A stretch of 64,000 nt of DNA from Komagataeibacter swingsii (GTDB taxonomy: Bacteria > Pseudomonadota > Alphaproteobacteria > Acetobacterales > Acetobacteraceae), in contig NZ_NKUB01000005.1 in assembly GCF_003207895.1 (NCBI RefSeq), forward strand, positions 108,630-172,629, written 5' to 3'. This document shows, piece after piece, positions 17,465 through 27,186 of this stretch. The translations under genes were made by a program, and so were the position numbers. The notes beneath the pieces are model-generated. The model was given only the letters and a program-made list of their open reading frames with translations. It searched no databases and was not told the DNA's origin. Each line of letters starts with the position of its first letter. Within the stretch, counting starts at the first letter, position 1.

Positions 17465-18622
17465 ATGAAGACAGTTTCCGTTCTGGGCAGCACGGGCAGC
17501 ATTGGCTGTTCCACGGTGGACCTGCTGCTGCAGGCGCCTGACCAGTTCCGTACCGGCGCGCTGGTGGGCGGGCGCAATGTCACGAAGCTGGCGGAACAGG
17601 CCCGGGCGCTGGGCGCGCGGCGCGCGGTGATCGCTGATGAAAGCCTGCTGCCGGAACTGGAACGCCTGCTGGCCGGCAGCGGGATCGAGGCCACGGGCGG
17701 CCGCGCCGCCGTGATCGAGGCCGCAAGCCTGCCGGTGGACTGGACCATGGCGGCGATTACCGGCGCCACGGGGCTGGAACCCACGCTGGCTGCCGTGCGC
17801 AATGGCCGCTCCGTGGCGCTGGCCAACAAGGAAGCGCTGGTCTGCGCCGGCGATGTCATGCTCCGCGCGGTGGCGGATGCGGGCGCGACCCTGCTGCCGG
17901 TCGATTCCGAACATAACGCCGTCTTCCAGTCCATGGCCGACAAGCAGGCCGATGAGGTCGAGCAGATCATCCTGACCGCCTCGGGCGGCCCGTTCCGCAG
18001 GGCGAGCCTTGAGGAAATGGAAAAGGCCCCGCTGGAGGCGGCGCTGAAGCACCCCACATGGACCATGGGGGCGAAGATCACCATCGATTCTGCCACCATG
18101 TTCAACAAGGGGCTGGAACTGATCGAGGCCGCGCGCCTGTTCAACGTGACCGAGGACAGGCTGGGTGTTGTCGTGCATCCGCAATCCGTTGTGCATGGCA
18201 TGGTGCAGTACACCGATGGCTCCATCGTGGCGCAGCTTGGCTCGGCCGACATGCGCATTCCCATCGCCCATACGCTGGCGTGGCCTGCGCGCATGCCCAC
18301 CAATTCCCCCCGGCTGGACCTTGCCACGCTGGCGCGCCTTGATTTCGAGGCCCCGGATGAAGTCCGCTTCCCCGCGCTGCGGCTCGCGCGCGAATCCCTG
18401 CGGGTGGGGGGGGCGATGCCCGCCATCCTGTCGGGGGCGAATGAAATCGCGGTCGAAGCGTTCCTGAAGCGCGAAATCGGCTTTCTTGATATTGCACGGA
18501 TCGTCGAGGATGTGATGCAATCCATCGGGCCACAACGCGCGGATACGCTGGAGGAAGTGCTGCACTGGGATGGCGAATCCCGCCGTGTTGCCCGCCAGCG
18601 TACGGTTGCCCGCGCGGCCTGA
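17465..18622 (+). CDS. dxr: 1-deoxy-D-xylulose 5-phosphate reductoisomerase
   Basis: NADPH enzyme committing DXP to the MEP isoprenoid pathway, which supplies UppS, quinones and hopanoids. The 385-aa product shows the NADPH site VSVLGSTGSIGCSTVDLL, NKEALVCAGD, the metal-binding block LLPVDSEHNAVFQ, TASGGPFR and HPTWTMGAKITIDSATMFNKGLE. I prefer the ATG at 17465 after GGGGA; a TTG at 17447 is in frame. It continues the cdsA run. Confidence 0.95.
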   Translation: MKTVSVLGSTGSIGCSTVDLLLQAPDQFRTGALVGGRNVTKLAEQARALGARRAVIADESLLPELERLLAGSGIEATGGRAAVIEAASLPVDWTMAAITGATGLEPTLAAVRNGRSVALANKEALVCAGDVMLRAVADAGATLLPVDSEHNAVFQSMADKQADEVEQIILTASGGPFRRASLEEMEKAPLEAALKHPTWTMGAKITIDSATMFNKGLELIEAARLFNVTEDRLGVVVHPQSVVHGMVQYTDGSIVAQLGSADMRIPIAHTLAWPARMPTNSPRLDLATLARLDFEAPDEVRFPALRLARESLRVGGAMPAILSGANEIAVEAFLKREIGFLDIARIVEDVMQSIGPQRADTLEEVLHWDGESRRVARQRTVARAA

Positions 18623-18633
18623 CATGAATTCTG

Positions 18634-18652
18634 GATGGCCTTTCTGGCCATC
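18634..18652. other. Short stem-loop between dxr and rseP
   Basis: A perfect 7-bp stem (GATGGCC at 18634-18640, GGCCATC at 18646-18652) with a 5-base loop sits in the 49-base gap. There is no T run. It lies just before the only purine-rich stretch upstream of the rseP ATG, which suggests a role in rseP translation, but this is inference. Confidence 0.35.
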
Positions 18653-18671
18653 GGGAGATAGCGTAGCATTC

Positions 18672-19778
18672 ATGCATGATCTGATCCGGACCGTTCTGGC
18701 TTTCTCCCTTGTGCTGGGGGTGCTGGTTTTCATTCACGAACTCGGTCACTACCTTGCCGCGCGCTGGCGTGGCGTGCATGTCGAGGTCTTTTCGATCGGT
18801 TTCGGCCGCCCGCTCCTGCGCTGGCATGACAGCGTGGGCACGGAATGGCGCCTGTGCCCGGTGCCGCTGGGCGGATATGTCCGCCCGCACGGATTCGAGG
18901 GGCCGGAAGACGCGACCGAGGAACAGAAAGCCGCGTGGCAGCCCGGACGCACGTTCCATGACAAGCCGGTCCTGTCGCGGGCCATCGTGATCATGGCCGG
19001 GCCGGTTTTCAATTTCCTGCTGGCCATCGTGCTGTTTACCGGCCTGTTCGCCCTGTCGGGGCAGCCGCACATCCTCAACCAGGTGGCGCAGGTCATGCCC
19101 GGCAGCGCCGCCGCCGGCGCCGGGGTGGAAAAGGGCGACGTGATCGTGCGTGTGGGGGACCACGCGGTGCGCGACGTGGCCGACCTGCAATCCTTCGTCA
19201 GCGGGCAGGCGGATGCCCAGACCACGCTGACGGTCCGCCGCAATGGCGCGGAACAGGTGCTTCCGGTCCATATCGGCGCGGTAGGGGACAAGGCCGGCCG
19301 GCATGGCCAGATCGGCGTGTCCTTCGCCGCCGAGGTCGGCAAGCCGCAATCCCTGCCGCGGGCCTTCGTATCCGCCATCCGGGAAACATGGAACGTATCG
19401 GTCCAGACGCTGGACGGGCTGTGGCAGATGATTACCGGACAGCACAGCACCAAGGACCTTGGCGGCCCGCTGCGCATTGCCCAGATGTCGGGCCAGGTGG
19501 CGCAGTACGGCCTGCCCAGCCTGGTGTCGTTCATGGCGCTGCTGTCGATCAACCTCGGGCTGATCAACCTGTTCCCCGTGCCGATTCTTGATGGGGGACG
19601 GCTGGTATTTTATGTATTTGAGGCTATTCTGGGGCGGCCGGTGTCCCGCCGGGTGCAGGAGGTCAGCTTCCAGGCCGGTTTTGCGCTGATCGCCGGATTG
19701 TTTCTGTTTTCAACCTTTAACGATCTGTCACATTTCGGCCTGTTCCAGTGGCTCGCATCGCGCGCGGGACAGGGGTAA
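18672..19778 (+). CDS. rseP: Site-2 zinc metalloprotease RseP
   Basis: Intramembrane protease that clears membrane-bound substrates such as anti-sigma factors and signal peptide remnants. The 368-aa product has the zinc motif HELGH in its first transmembrane helix (FIHELGHYLAARWRGVHVEV), a central PDZ domain (about residues 130-205) and the C-terminal NLFPVPILDGG motif with the third zinc ligand. The ATG at 18672 directly precedes the membrane helix; the nearest GGGAG is 15 bases away, which is long. bamA follows after 150 bases. Confidence 0.95.
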   Translation: MHDLIRTVLAFSLVLGVLVFIHELGHYLAARWRGVHVEVFSIGFGRPLLRWHDSVGTEWRLCPVPLGGYVRPHGFEGPEDATEEQKAAWQPGRTFHDKPVLSRAIVIMAGPVFNFLLAIVLFTGLFALSGQPHILNQVAQVMPGSAAAGAGVEKGDVIVRVGDHAVRDVADLQSFVSGQADAQTTLTVRRNGAEQVLPVHIGAVGDKAGRHGQIGVSFAAEVGKPQSLPRAFVSAIRETWNVSVQTLDGLWQMITGQHSTKDLGGPLRIAQMSGQVAQYGLPSLVSFMALLSINLGLINLFPVPILDGGRLVFYVFEAILGRPVSRRVQEVSFQAGFALIAGLFLFSTFNDLSHFGLFQWLASRAGQG

Positions 19779-19928
19779 GGTGCAGCAGGTGACACAAGTG
19801 CTTGCACAGTGTGGCGTATATCGGATAGGTCCGCCACGAAGACTGATACATGACAGGAAGGGAGCCGGCCCTCCATCCGGTCTTAATGCATGGCTGATCC
19901 GCATGCCGAGTGGTGAGGAATAGCGATT

Positions 19929-22391
19929 TTGTCGAGTAAACGTTCAGCGCTGCTTGCGTCTGTCTGCGTTATGCCGCTGTTCTGGACGGCCGGTGCGTAT
20001 GCACAGGAAGAAGCGGCACAGAACACGCCATTCGGCGGGGATATGGCGCCAATGGATGGCGTGGAACAGCAGCAGGCGCCCGAGGTGGAGACCATCAGGC
20101 CCCCCCCGCTTGAAGATCCGATCGAAGCGGTGGATATCAAGGGCAACAGCCGCATCGAGACCAGCACCATCCTGTCATACATGGTCGTCCAGCCTGGGGA
20201 CCGCTTCAACCAGGACCTGCTCGACCGTTCGCTCAAGACCCTGTACGCCACCGGGCTGTTCCATGATGTAACGCTCAAGCGCGTGGGCAACGTGCTTGAA
20301 GTGCATGTGGTCGAAAACCCGATCGTCAACCGCATCGTGTTCGAAGGCAATCATGCCGCCAAGGACGAAGACCTGACGAAGGTCATCTCGCTGCGTCCGC
20401 GCGCGGTCTATTCCCCGCAGGGCATTGCCGCCGATCGCACGAAAATCCTGGGCGTCTATGCGGAAAAGGCGCGGTACGCGGCCACCGTCACGCCGCAGAT
20501 CATCCGCCTTGCGCATAACCGCGTCGATGTGATCTTCCATATCAACGAAGCGCAGAAGACGCTGATCAAGAAGGTCACGTTCGTGGGCAACCACGCATTC
20601 AGCAGCGCGGCCCTGGCGGGTGTCGTATCGTCCAAGGAGACGGCGTGGTACCGTTTCTTTGCATCCAGCGACCAGTATAGTCCCGAACGCATCAAGTATG
20701 ACGCCGAATTGCTGCATCGGTTTTACCTGAAAAACGGCTTTGTCGATTTCCAGATCAAGAACGCCACGGGTGAACTGTCGGCCGACCGCAAGAGCTTCTA
20801 CATAACCTATACGATGGAAGAAGGCCCACGCTACCGCCTGAACAAGATGGATGTGCGTTCCTCGCTGCGCCATGTCAGCGCTGAGTCGATGCGCAAGTAC
20901 ATCTCGCTGTTCCACGGGCAGTGGTATGATGGCAGCGCCATCCAGCACAACGCGACGGACATGCAGGAAATGCTGCAGGGCAAGGGCTATCCCTTCGCCA
21001 TGGTCCATCCCGAAATTGCCCGCAACCCGGAAAAGCGCACCGTCAACCTGCTGTTTGACATAAGCGAAGGCCCGCGGATGTATGTCGAGCGTATCGACAT
21101 CAACGGCAACACCATTACCGAGGACAAGGTCATCCGGCGGCAGTTGCCCATGGCCGAAGGCGACCCGTACACCCCGCTGGACCGCAAGTATTCCAAGCTG
21201 ATCCTGGAAGATCTGGGCTTCTTCAAGACGGTCTCGATCGACCAGACGCCGGGTTCCGCGCCGGACAAGGTCAATATCTCGGCCGACGTGGTGGAAAAGC
21301 CGACGGGTGAATTCTCGCTCGGTGGCGGTTACTCGACCGATGCCGGCGTGCTGGGCAACCTGGGGCTGAAGCAGCATAACCTGCTGGGCACCGGCATTGA
21401 TGCGGGCTTCACGGGTACGGCCGCGTATTATGAAGACCAGGCCGACATATCGCTGACGGACCCGTATTTCCTCAACCGCAACCTTGTGGCGGGCATCGAC
21501 CTGTTCGGTATCCAGAACCGCTACATGACGTACCAGAGCTATTCCGAAGCGCGTATCGGCATGACGCTGCGCATGGGGTACTCCTACAACAACCACCTGT
21601 CGCAGTCGTGGAGCTATACGCTGACCGATCGTGACATCGGCGATACGTGGTCTGACTCGTCCTATTACGTGCAGGACCAGAATGGCTGGTCGCTCCTGTC
21701 ACAGCTCAGCACCACACTGACATATGATACACGTGACCGCAGGCAGCAGCCGCATAAAGGTTTCGTCATCCGTGTGGGGGGCGACTTCGCCGGTATCGGC
21801 GGGAACGAACGCTACCTGCGTGGCAAGGTGGACGCCGCCTACTACATCCCGCTCGACAGCATCATGGGCAACCATGACTGGACGGTCAGCTTCCGCGCCG
21901 GCGCGGGTGACATCATGAACTGGGGCGGCGGCCGCAGCGACATCATCGACAACTTCTACCTTGGTGGTAACTCGCTGCGTGGCTTCATGGATGGCGGCGT
22001 CGGTCCGCGAAGCTACGCCATCCCCGCGCGCGACGGCAACCCGATGCATTCGCAGCAGGACTTCCTAGGTGGCCGGTTCATGTACACGGCGTCGGCCCAG
22101 GTGGACTTCCCCATCCCGTTCGCATCCGCCATGGGGATCAAGGGACGGTACTTCGTGGATATGGGTGGGCTGGACGGGCTGCGTGTCCGCAGGCGCTATA
22201 CATCCATGAAGGACTGGCCGAAATATACCCCGGTGTATGATGATACGCTGACGCCCGTGGTCTCGACCGGCGTGGGTATCGCGTGGAAGAGTCCGTTCGG
22301 GCTTGTGAATATCGATCTGGGCGTTCCCCTGCACAAGGGAACGAACGACAGGACCCAGTTGCTCCGCTTCGGCTTCGGCCAACAATTCTGA
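19929..22391 (+). CDS. bamA: Outer membrane protein assembly factor BamA
   Basis: Core of the machine that inserts beta-barrel proteins into the outer membrane. The 820-aa product has a signal peptide ending near GAYAQ (residue 26), five POTRA domains (first at EAVDIKGNSRIETSTILSYM, fifth near 385-455) and a C-terminal 16-strand barrel ending in the aromatic residue of GFGQQF. GGNSLRGFMDGGVGPR is the conserved barrel loop. The start is TTG at 19929, with GAGGAA upstream; no ATG is better placed. It heads the lipid A block with skp, lpxD, fabZ, lpxA and lpxI. Confidence 0.95.
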   Translation: MSSKRSALLASVCVMPLFWTAGAYAQEEAAQNTPFGGDMAPMDGVEQQQAPEVETIRPPPLEDPIEAVDIKGNSRIETSTILSYMVVQPGDRFNQDLLDRSLKTLYATGLFHDVTLKRVGNVLEVHVVENPIVNRIVFEGNHAAKDEDLTKVISLRPRAVYSPQGIAADRTKILGVYAEKARYAATVTPQIIRLAHNRVDVIFHINEAQKTLIKKVTFVGNHAFSSAALAGVVSSKETAWYRFFASSDQYSPERIKYDAELLHRFYLKNGFVDFQIKNATGELSADRKSFYITYTMEEGPRYRLNKMDVRSSLRHVSAESMRKYISLFHGQWYDGSAIQHNATDMQEMLQGKGYPFAMVHPEIARNPEKRTVNLLFDISEGPRMYVERIDINGNTITEDKVIRRQLPMAEGDPYTPLDRKYSKLILEDLGFFKTVSIDQTPGSAPDKVNISADVVEKPTGEFSLGGGYSTDAGVLGNLGLKQHNLLGTGIDAGFTGTAAYYEDQADISLTDPYFLNRNLVAGIDLFGIQNRYMTYQSYSEARIGMTLRMGYSYNNHLSQSWSYTLTDRDIGDTWSDSSYYVQDQNGWSLLSQLSTTLTYDTRDRRQQPHKGFVIRVGGDFAGIGGNERYLRGKVDAAYYIPLDSIMGNHDWTVSFRAGAGDIMNWGGGRSDIIDNFYLGGNSLRGFMDGGVGPRSYAIPARDGNPMHSQQDFLGGRFMYTASAQVDFPIPFASAMGIKGRYFVDMGGLDGLRVRRRYTSMKDWPKYTPVYDDTLTPVVSTGVGIAWKSPFGLVNIDLGVPLHKGTNDRTQLLRFGFGQQF

Positions 22392-22398
22392 GGTGATA

Positions 22399-23247
22399 AT
22401 GTTGCGTAAATCCGGCATTCGTCTGCTTGCCGCAACCGCTCTGCTCGGGTGGGGATATCAGGCCGTACCAAATGCGCACGCGCAGGGTTCCGGCGGGAAT
22501 TCCGGCTGGTTCGTGCCCAAGGCGGCGCAGCCTGCCGCCCATCCTGCCGCGCATGAGGCGCCGCCCCCGGTGCAACTGCCCGCCCCCCAGTCGGACAGTG
22601 AGGAAGCGCAGTCACAGACACCGCCCATCCTGCCGCAGCCGCCCGTGCCCAAGGCCCCGGAAGTGCCCAAGAGCGCACCGCCGCCGGCCCCGGTCATCGG
22701 TGTCATCAGCGTGCCTGATGTCATGCGCATGTCCTCTGCGGCGCAGCAGGCCGAACGCGTACTGGGTGCGCGCCGTGACGACCTGGCCCGCGACGCACAG
22801 AAGGAGCAGGCAGGCTGGCGTGACGAACAGCAGAAGCTGCAGGGCCAGGCCAAGACCATGTCATCCGACCAGATCCAGAGCAGCGAGCGCAAGCTGCAGG
22901 AACGTGTGCTGGCGGCGCAGAAGAACTTCCGCAACCGCAACCGCGTGATCCAGGAAGCGGCACAGGTGGCGCTGGGGCAGATCGAACGTGAACTGGTCCA
23001 GATCATCCGGCAGGTTGCCGCCAGCCGTGGCATGAACCTTGTGCTGCACCGCGAACAGGTCGCCCTGAGCCAGGAAAGCCTGGATATCACGCAGCAGGTG
23101 GCGACACAGCTGAACGGGGTGCTGCCGACCGTCTTCATCCCCGCGGCCGATGTGGACCCGGAGGTCCTGGCCAAGTCCGGCACCATGCCGACCACGGCGG
23201 ATGCCGACCGTCCAGCCCCTGCCGCCGCCGCGCCGGCCAAGCATTAA
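22399..23247 (+). CDS. OmpH/Skp-family periplasmic chaperone
   Basis: Periplasmic chaperone that holds unfolded outer-membrane proteins for BamA. The 282-aa product has a signal peptide (cleaved near NAHAQ), a proline- and alanine-rich linker (about residues 35-95), a beta strand PVIGVISVPDVM and a long charged coiled coil (about 115-215) as in Skp tentacles. It is longer than typical Skp (about 160 aa) because of the linker and an Ala/Pro tail. ATG at 22399 follows GAGG at 5 bases. It lies 7 bases after bamA and 10 before lpxD. Confidence 0.88.
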   Translation: MLRKSGIRLLAATALLGWGYQAVPNAHAQGSGGNSGWFVPKAAQPAAHPAAHEAPPPVQLPAPQSDSEEAQSQTPPILPQPPVPKAPEVPKSAPPPAPVIGVISVPDVMRMSSAAQQAERVLGARRDDLARDAQKEQAGWRDEQQKLQGQAKTMSSDQIQSSERKLQERVLAAQKNFRNRNRVIQEAAQVALGQIERELVQIIRQVAASRGMNLVLHREQVALSQESLDITQQVATQLNGVLPTVFIPAADVDPEVLAKSGTMPTTADADRPAPAAAAPAKH

Positions 23248-23257
23248 GGCCGGTTTC

Positions 23258-24343
23258 ATGACAGTGACGCCGGATAACGTACCGGGCGATCCACGGTTTT
23301 TTGTAACGCAGGGACCGTTCGGGCTGGAGCAGCTTGCGCAGTGCAGCGGCGCTGAACTGCGCAAGGCTGCCGACGGGACGGAAACCAGCACCCCGTTCAC
23401 CGGGATTGCGCCATTGCAGTCCGCCACACGCGGGCAGGTCAGTTTCCTGGACAACCGGCGCTACCTTCCCTTGCTGGAAGGGACGGGGGCCGGCGCGGTG
23501 ATCGTGGCCCCGGCATTCGCGGACAAGGTGCCCCCGCATGCCGCCGTGCTGGTGTCAAAGGCGCCGTACCAGGCATGGGCGCGCATCGCATCGCTGTTCT
23601 ATCCGCCGCCGCCGGTGCGCCCGGGCATCCACCCTTCCGCCGTGATCGGGACCGGGTGTGAAATCGATCCCACGGCCGCGATCGGGGCCTTTACGGTCGT
23701 GGGGGATGGGGTGCGCATTGGCGCGGGGGCCGATATCGGCTCCCATGTCAGCATCGGGGGCGGGGTGGAAATCGGCGCGCGCTGCCGCATTGGCGCGCAT
23801 GCCGCCCTTTCCCACGCCCTGCTGGGTGAACGTGTCACGCTGCTGCCGGGCGCGCGGATCGGGCAGGACGGGTTCGGCTTTGCCGTAACGCCCGAAGGGT
23901 TTGAAAGCGTGCCGCAGCTTGGCCGCGTCATACTGGAAGACGGGGTGGAGATCGGGGCCAATTCCACGGTGGATCGCGGGTCCATCCGTGATACGGTGAT
24001 CGGGGCTGGCTCGCGCCTCGACAATCTGGTGCAGATTGGCCATAATGCGCGGCTGGGACGCTGCTGTATCGTTGTCTCCCAAGCTGGCATTTCCGGTTCG
24101 ACCGAACTGGGTGATTTCGTGACGGTTGCGGCGCAGGCCGGGCTGATCGGGCATATCAAGATCGGTGCCAGGGCCAGGATCGGCGCGCAGTGTGGCGTCA
24201 TGTCCGATGTGGAAGCCGGAGCCGACGTGATCGGCAGTCCGGCCATGCCTTTTCGGGAATTTTTCCGGAACGTGGCCTTTCTGCGTCGGATGGCCAGAAA
24301 AACGACGCAGGATGGAGGCAGGGAAAAGGCCGAAAAGGCCTGA
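23258..24343 (+). CDS. lpxD: UDP-3-O-(3-hydroxyacyl)glucosamine N-acyltransferase
   Basis: Third step of lipid A synthesis: N-acylation of UDP-3-O-acylglucosamine. The 361-aa product has the N-terminal uridine-binding domain (GQVSFLDNRRYL), a left-handed beta-helix of hexapeptide repeats from about residue 110 to 310, and the catalytic-His block QIGHNARLGRCC. ATG at 23258 follows AAGG; the longer open frame upstream lies over skp in another frame and is not used. Confidence 0.95.
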   Translation: MTVTPDNVPGDPRFFVTQGPFGLEQLAQCSGAELRKAADGTETSTPFTGIAPLQSATRGQVSFLDNRRYLPLLEGTGAGAVIVAPAFADKVPPHAAVLVSKAPYQAWARIASLFYPPPPVRPGIHPSAVIGTGCEIDPTAAIGAFTVVGDGVRIGAGADIGSHVSIGGGVEIGARCRIGAHAALSHALLGERVTLLPGARIGQDGFGFAVTPEGFESVPQLGRVILEDGVEIGANSTVDRGSIRDTVIGAGSRLDNLVQIGHNARLGRCCIVVSQAGISGSTELGDFVTVAAQAGLIGHIKIGARARIGAQCGVMSDVEAGADVIGSPAMPFREFFRNVAFLRRMARKTTQDGGREKAEKA

Positions 24344-24423
24344 TTGCCTGATGCCATTGCATATTCAACCGGCCCGAAGCTACTGTTCCGTCTGGCGCGG
24401 GGGCTTTCAGGCCGAACAAGTGG

Positions 24424-24918
24424 TTGGACGACGTGGATAAAGAAGTAGAGGCACTCCCAGCGGACGGCACGCCCGCAATGCTGGAATCGATTGATATCAT
24501 GCGGATCATGGAAGCGATTCCCCATCGCTATCCGTTCCTGCTGATTGATCGCATGGTTGATATCGTGCTGGGGCAGTCGGCGGTCGGCATCAAGAATGTC
24601 ACGGTCAACGAACCGCATTTCCAGGGGCATTTCCCGGCGCGTCCCGTCATGCCCGGTGTCCTGATCATCGAGGCCATGGCCCAGACGGCGGCGACGCTCG
24701 TGGTCCTGACGCTTGGCGCGGCATTCGAAGGCAAGCTGGTCTATTTCATGACGATTGATGGCGCGAAATTCCGCCGTCCCGTCGGGCCGGGCGACCAGTT
24801 GCGCATCCATGTCGAAAAAGAACGTAGCCGCGCGAATGTCTGGAAATTCAAGGGTGTGGCACGGGTTGATGGCGTTTCTGTTGCCGAAGCAACATTCAGC
24901 GCCATGATCATGGGGTAA
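24424..24918 (+). CDS. fabZ: 3-hydroxyacyl-[acyl-carrier-protein] dehydratase FabZ
   Basis: Dehydrates 3-hydroxyacyl-ACP in fatty acid synthesis, competing with LpxA and LpxD for the same pool. The 164-aa hot-dog protein has the catalytic block [20 protein letters not shown] and [17 protein letters not shown]. The start is uncertain: the listed TTG (24424), a GTG at 24433 or the ATG at 24478 could serve, and no clear ribosome site decides. Its place between lpxD and lpxA is conserved widely. Confidence 0.93.
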   Translation: MDDVDKEVEALPADGTPAMLESIDIMRIMEAIPHRYPFLLIDRMVDIVLGQSAVGIKNVTVNEPHFQGHFPARPVMPGVLIIEAMAQTAATLVVLTLGAAFEGKLVYFMTIDGAKFRRPVGPGDQLRIHVEKERSRANVWKFKGVARVDGVSVAEATFSAMIMG

Positions 24919-25007
24919 TACCGCGGGCAACGGGTGGTGGCGCGGGTCCGGCCCACGGGCGACCCGGTGTCCGCCTCCGGGTCTTTGGGCCATAGTGACT
25001 TGCGGGG

Positions 25008-25901
25008 ATGGAGGCTATTCTGGCAGGAAGTTCATCTAACGGTACCGGCATGGATGAACGGCGTGGAAAAGCGCCTGAAATCCATCCATCGTCCATTGTT
25101 TCCAGCCGCGCGCGTATTGGTGGCGGCGTACGCATCGGGCCATGGTGTTCAATCGGGCCGGATGTCGAAATCGGGGATAATGTCGAACTGATTTCACACG
25201 TGGTGGTTGACGGGCGCACGACCCTGGGGGAAGGGGTGGTGTGCTATCCCTTCACATCCGTGGGCATGGCGCCGCAGGACCTGAAATACAGGGGCGAGCC
25301 GACATCGTGCATGGTTGGCGCCCGGACCATCATCCGTGAAAACGTGACCATCCACCGTGGCACCGCCACCGGCACGGGCGTGACCCGCATCGGGACGGAC
25401 TGCCTGATCATGGCCAATTCCCATGTGGCGCATGACTGCACGCTGGGGCGTGGCGTGATTATCGTGAATAACGTGGTCATGGGTGGCCATGTGGTGATCG
25501 GGGATGACGCCCGCATCATGGGGGCGGCGGCGCTGCACCAGTTCGTGCGCATCGGCCATGCGGCGCTGGTCGGTGGCGTATGCGGGGTGGAGGCGGATGT
25601 CATTCCCTATGGCAGCGTGCTGGGTAACCGCGCGCGGCTGGTGGGGCTGCACTGGATCTGGCTGCGGCGCAATGGTGTCCAGCCTGATGAGGTCCGCCGC
25701 ATGCGCCAGGCCTTCCGTGCCCTGTATCCCAAGGCCGCCCACGCTACTGGCGCGGTCTTTCAGGACCGGCTGGAACATGTGCGCCAGACCTATGCCGATG
25801 ATGCGCGCGTTGTTGAAATCCTTGATTTCATCGCAGCCCCCAGCCATCGCGGGTTAGTGCGTGTCCAGAGCGGGGACATGATCGAGAGCGATGGCGCCTG
25901 A
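25008..25901 (+). CDS. lpxA: UDP-N-acetylglucosamine O-acyltransferase
   Basis: First step of lipid A synthesis. The 297-aa product has hexapeptide repeats over about residues 25-200 and the catalytic region NSHVAHDCTLG with the essential His. LpxA is usually 255-270 aa, so the start may be the ATG at 25050 (283 aa), which leaves MDERRGKAPEIHPSS. Its 3' end overlaps lpxI by 11 bases. Confidence 0.94.
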   Translation: MEAILAGSSSNGTGMDERRGKAPEIHPSSIVSSRARIGGGVRIGPWCSIGPDVEIGDNVELISHVVVDGRTTLGEGVVCYPFTSVGMAPQDLKYRGEPTSCMVGARTIIRENVTIHRGTATGTGVTRIGTDCLIMANSHVAHDCTLGRGVIIVNNVVMGGHVVIGDDARIMGAAALHQFVRIGHAALVGGVCGVEADVIPYGSVLGNRARLVGLHWIWLRRNGVQPDEVRRMRQAFRALYPKAAHATGAVFQDRLEHVRQTYADDARVVEILDFIAAPSHRGLVRVQSGDMIESDGA

Positions 25902-26769
25902 ACCGGCACCTGAACCGGCAGCCGACTGGCAGGGGCCATGCGTTGGCATCCTTGCCGGTGGCGGCCCGTTGCCCGGTCAGGTGGCGCGGGCGGTGGAACG
26001 GGCGGGTGGCCGGGTTTTCATTGTCGGCTTCCAGGGCTTTGCCGACCCCGCGGTGATCGGGCACTGGCCACATCGCATGATCCGCCTTGCGGCGGCGGGT
26101 GAAATCCTGTCCGCGCTACATGAACACCACTGTCGCGACCTTGTGCTGATTGGTCCCGTAAGGCGGCCCTCCCTCATCAACCTGCGGCCTGATGCGACGG
26201 GCGCGCGGATCCTTGCGCGTATTGGCAAGGCGCTGTTCGCGGGCGATGACGGGCTGCTTGGGGCGATCGTGCGCGTGCTGGGCGAGGAAGGCTTCACCAT
26301 CCGTGGCGCGCATGAATACCTGTCCGGGTCGGTCGCGCGCCGGGGCGTGATGGGGGCAATCGGTCCTGATGCGGCGGCGCGGGCCGATATCATGCTGGGC
26401 CGCCGCGTGGTGCGCGAACTGGGCCGGCTGGATATCGGGCAGGGTTGCGTGGTCCAGGGTGGTCTCGTGCTGGCGGTCGAGGCGCTGGAGGGAACCGACC
26501 GCATGCTTGAACGCGTGGGCGGCCTGCGGCAACCTGACCGTCCCGCCGGTGTTCTGGTCAAGATGGCCAAGCCGGGGCAGGAGCGGCGCGCCGACCTGCC
26601 AACGATCGGCCCGCGAACGGTTGCGGGCGCCGTGGCCGCGGGCCTGCGTGGAATCGCGGTCGAGGCCGGGGCTACGCTGATGACCGATCCCGCCGCCTGT
26701 ATTACCATGGCGGATGAGGCCGGGCTGTTCCTGACCGGAATTGGCGGCGATGATGAAAAAATGGACTGA
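25891..26769 (+). CDS. lpxI: UDP-2,3-diacylglucosamine pyrophosphatase LpxI
   Basis: Hydrolyses UDP-2,3-diacylglucosamine to lipid X in lipid A synthesis, the step done by LpxH in E. coli. The 292-aa product matches the LpxI (DUF1009) family: VGILAGGGPLPGQVARA, LVLIGPVRRPSLINLRPD, VVQGGLVLAVEALEGTDRM and LPTIGPRTV. It overlaps lpxA, which supports the assignment. The usual next gene, lpxB, is not here; gloA follows instead. Confidence 0.9.
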   Translation: MAPEPAPEPAADWQGPCVGILAGGGPLPGQVARAVERAGGRVFIVGFQGFADPAVIGHWPHRMIRLAAAGEILSALHEHHCRDLVLIGPVRRPSLINLRPDATGARILARIGKALFAGDDGLLGAIVRVLGEEGFTIRGAHEYLSGSVARRGVMGAIGPDAAARADIMLGRRVVRELGRLDIGQGCVVQGGLVLAVEALEGTDRMLERVGGLRQPDRPAGVLVKMAKPGQERRADLPTIGPRTVAGAVAAGLRGIAVEAGATLMTDPAACITMADEAGLFLTGIGGDDEKMD

Positions 26770-26783
26770 AGGGGAAATGTCGG

Positions 26784-27173
26784 ATGGGAACCTACCTGCA
26801 TACAATGGTGCGCGTGCGCAATCTGGAAGCCAGCCTTGATTTCTACCAGTTGCTGGGCATGCGCGAACTGCGCCGCAAGGACGTGCCCGAGGGGAAATAT
26901 ACCCTTGTCTTTATCGGCTATGCCGACAATGCGGCGGGACAGGCGGAAATCGAGCTGACCTATAACTGGGGCCAGGATGACGGGTATGACGTGGGCACGG
27001 GATTCGGCCACTTCGCCCTTGGCGTGCCCGATGTGACCGCGCTGGTTGAAAAAGTCCGCGCGGGTGGCGGCAAGGTCACGCGGGAACCGGGGCCGGTCAA
27101 ATTCGGCACCACCTTCATCGCCTTTGTCGAGGACCCCGACGGCTACAAGATCGAACTGATCCAGAAGCCCTGA
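26784..27173 (+). CDS. gloA: Lactoylglutathione lyase (glyoxalase I)
   Basis: Isomerises the methylglyoxal-glutathione adduct, detoxifying methylglyoxal. The 129-aa product has two beta-alpha-beta-beta-beta modules: LHTMVRVRNLEASLDFYQLLGM, EIELTYNWG, GFGHFALGV and FVEDPDGYKIELIQ. The metal ligands (His near 6, Glu near 56, His near 75, Glu near 122) are present, as in the nickel-type enzymes. It lies 14 bases after lpxI and may be co-transcribed. Confidence 0.93.
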   Translation: MGTYLHTMVRVRNLEASLDFYQLLGMRELRRKDVPEGKYTLVFIGYADNAAGQAEIELTYNWGQDDGYDVGTGFGHFALGVPDVTALVEKVRAGGGKVTREPGPVKFGTTFIAFVEDPDGYKIELIQKP

Positions 27174-27186
27174 CCGAAGCGCCCGG

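Noticed and set aside
17036..18733. A 565-codon minus-strand frame opposite cdsA and dxr
   Set aside because: Same reason: antisense shadow of conserved genes.
19799..19825. TTGCAC and downstream A/T-rich hexamers as a bamA promoter
   Set aside because: No -10 at acceptable spacing matches more than two or three consensus bases; bamA may be read through from rseP.
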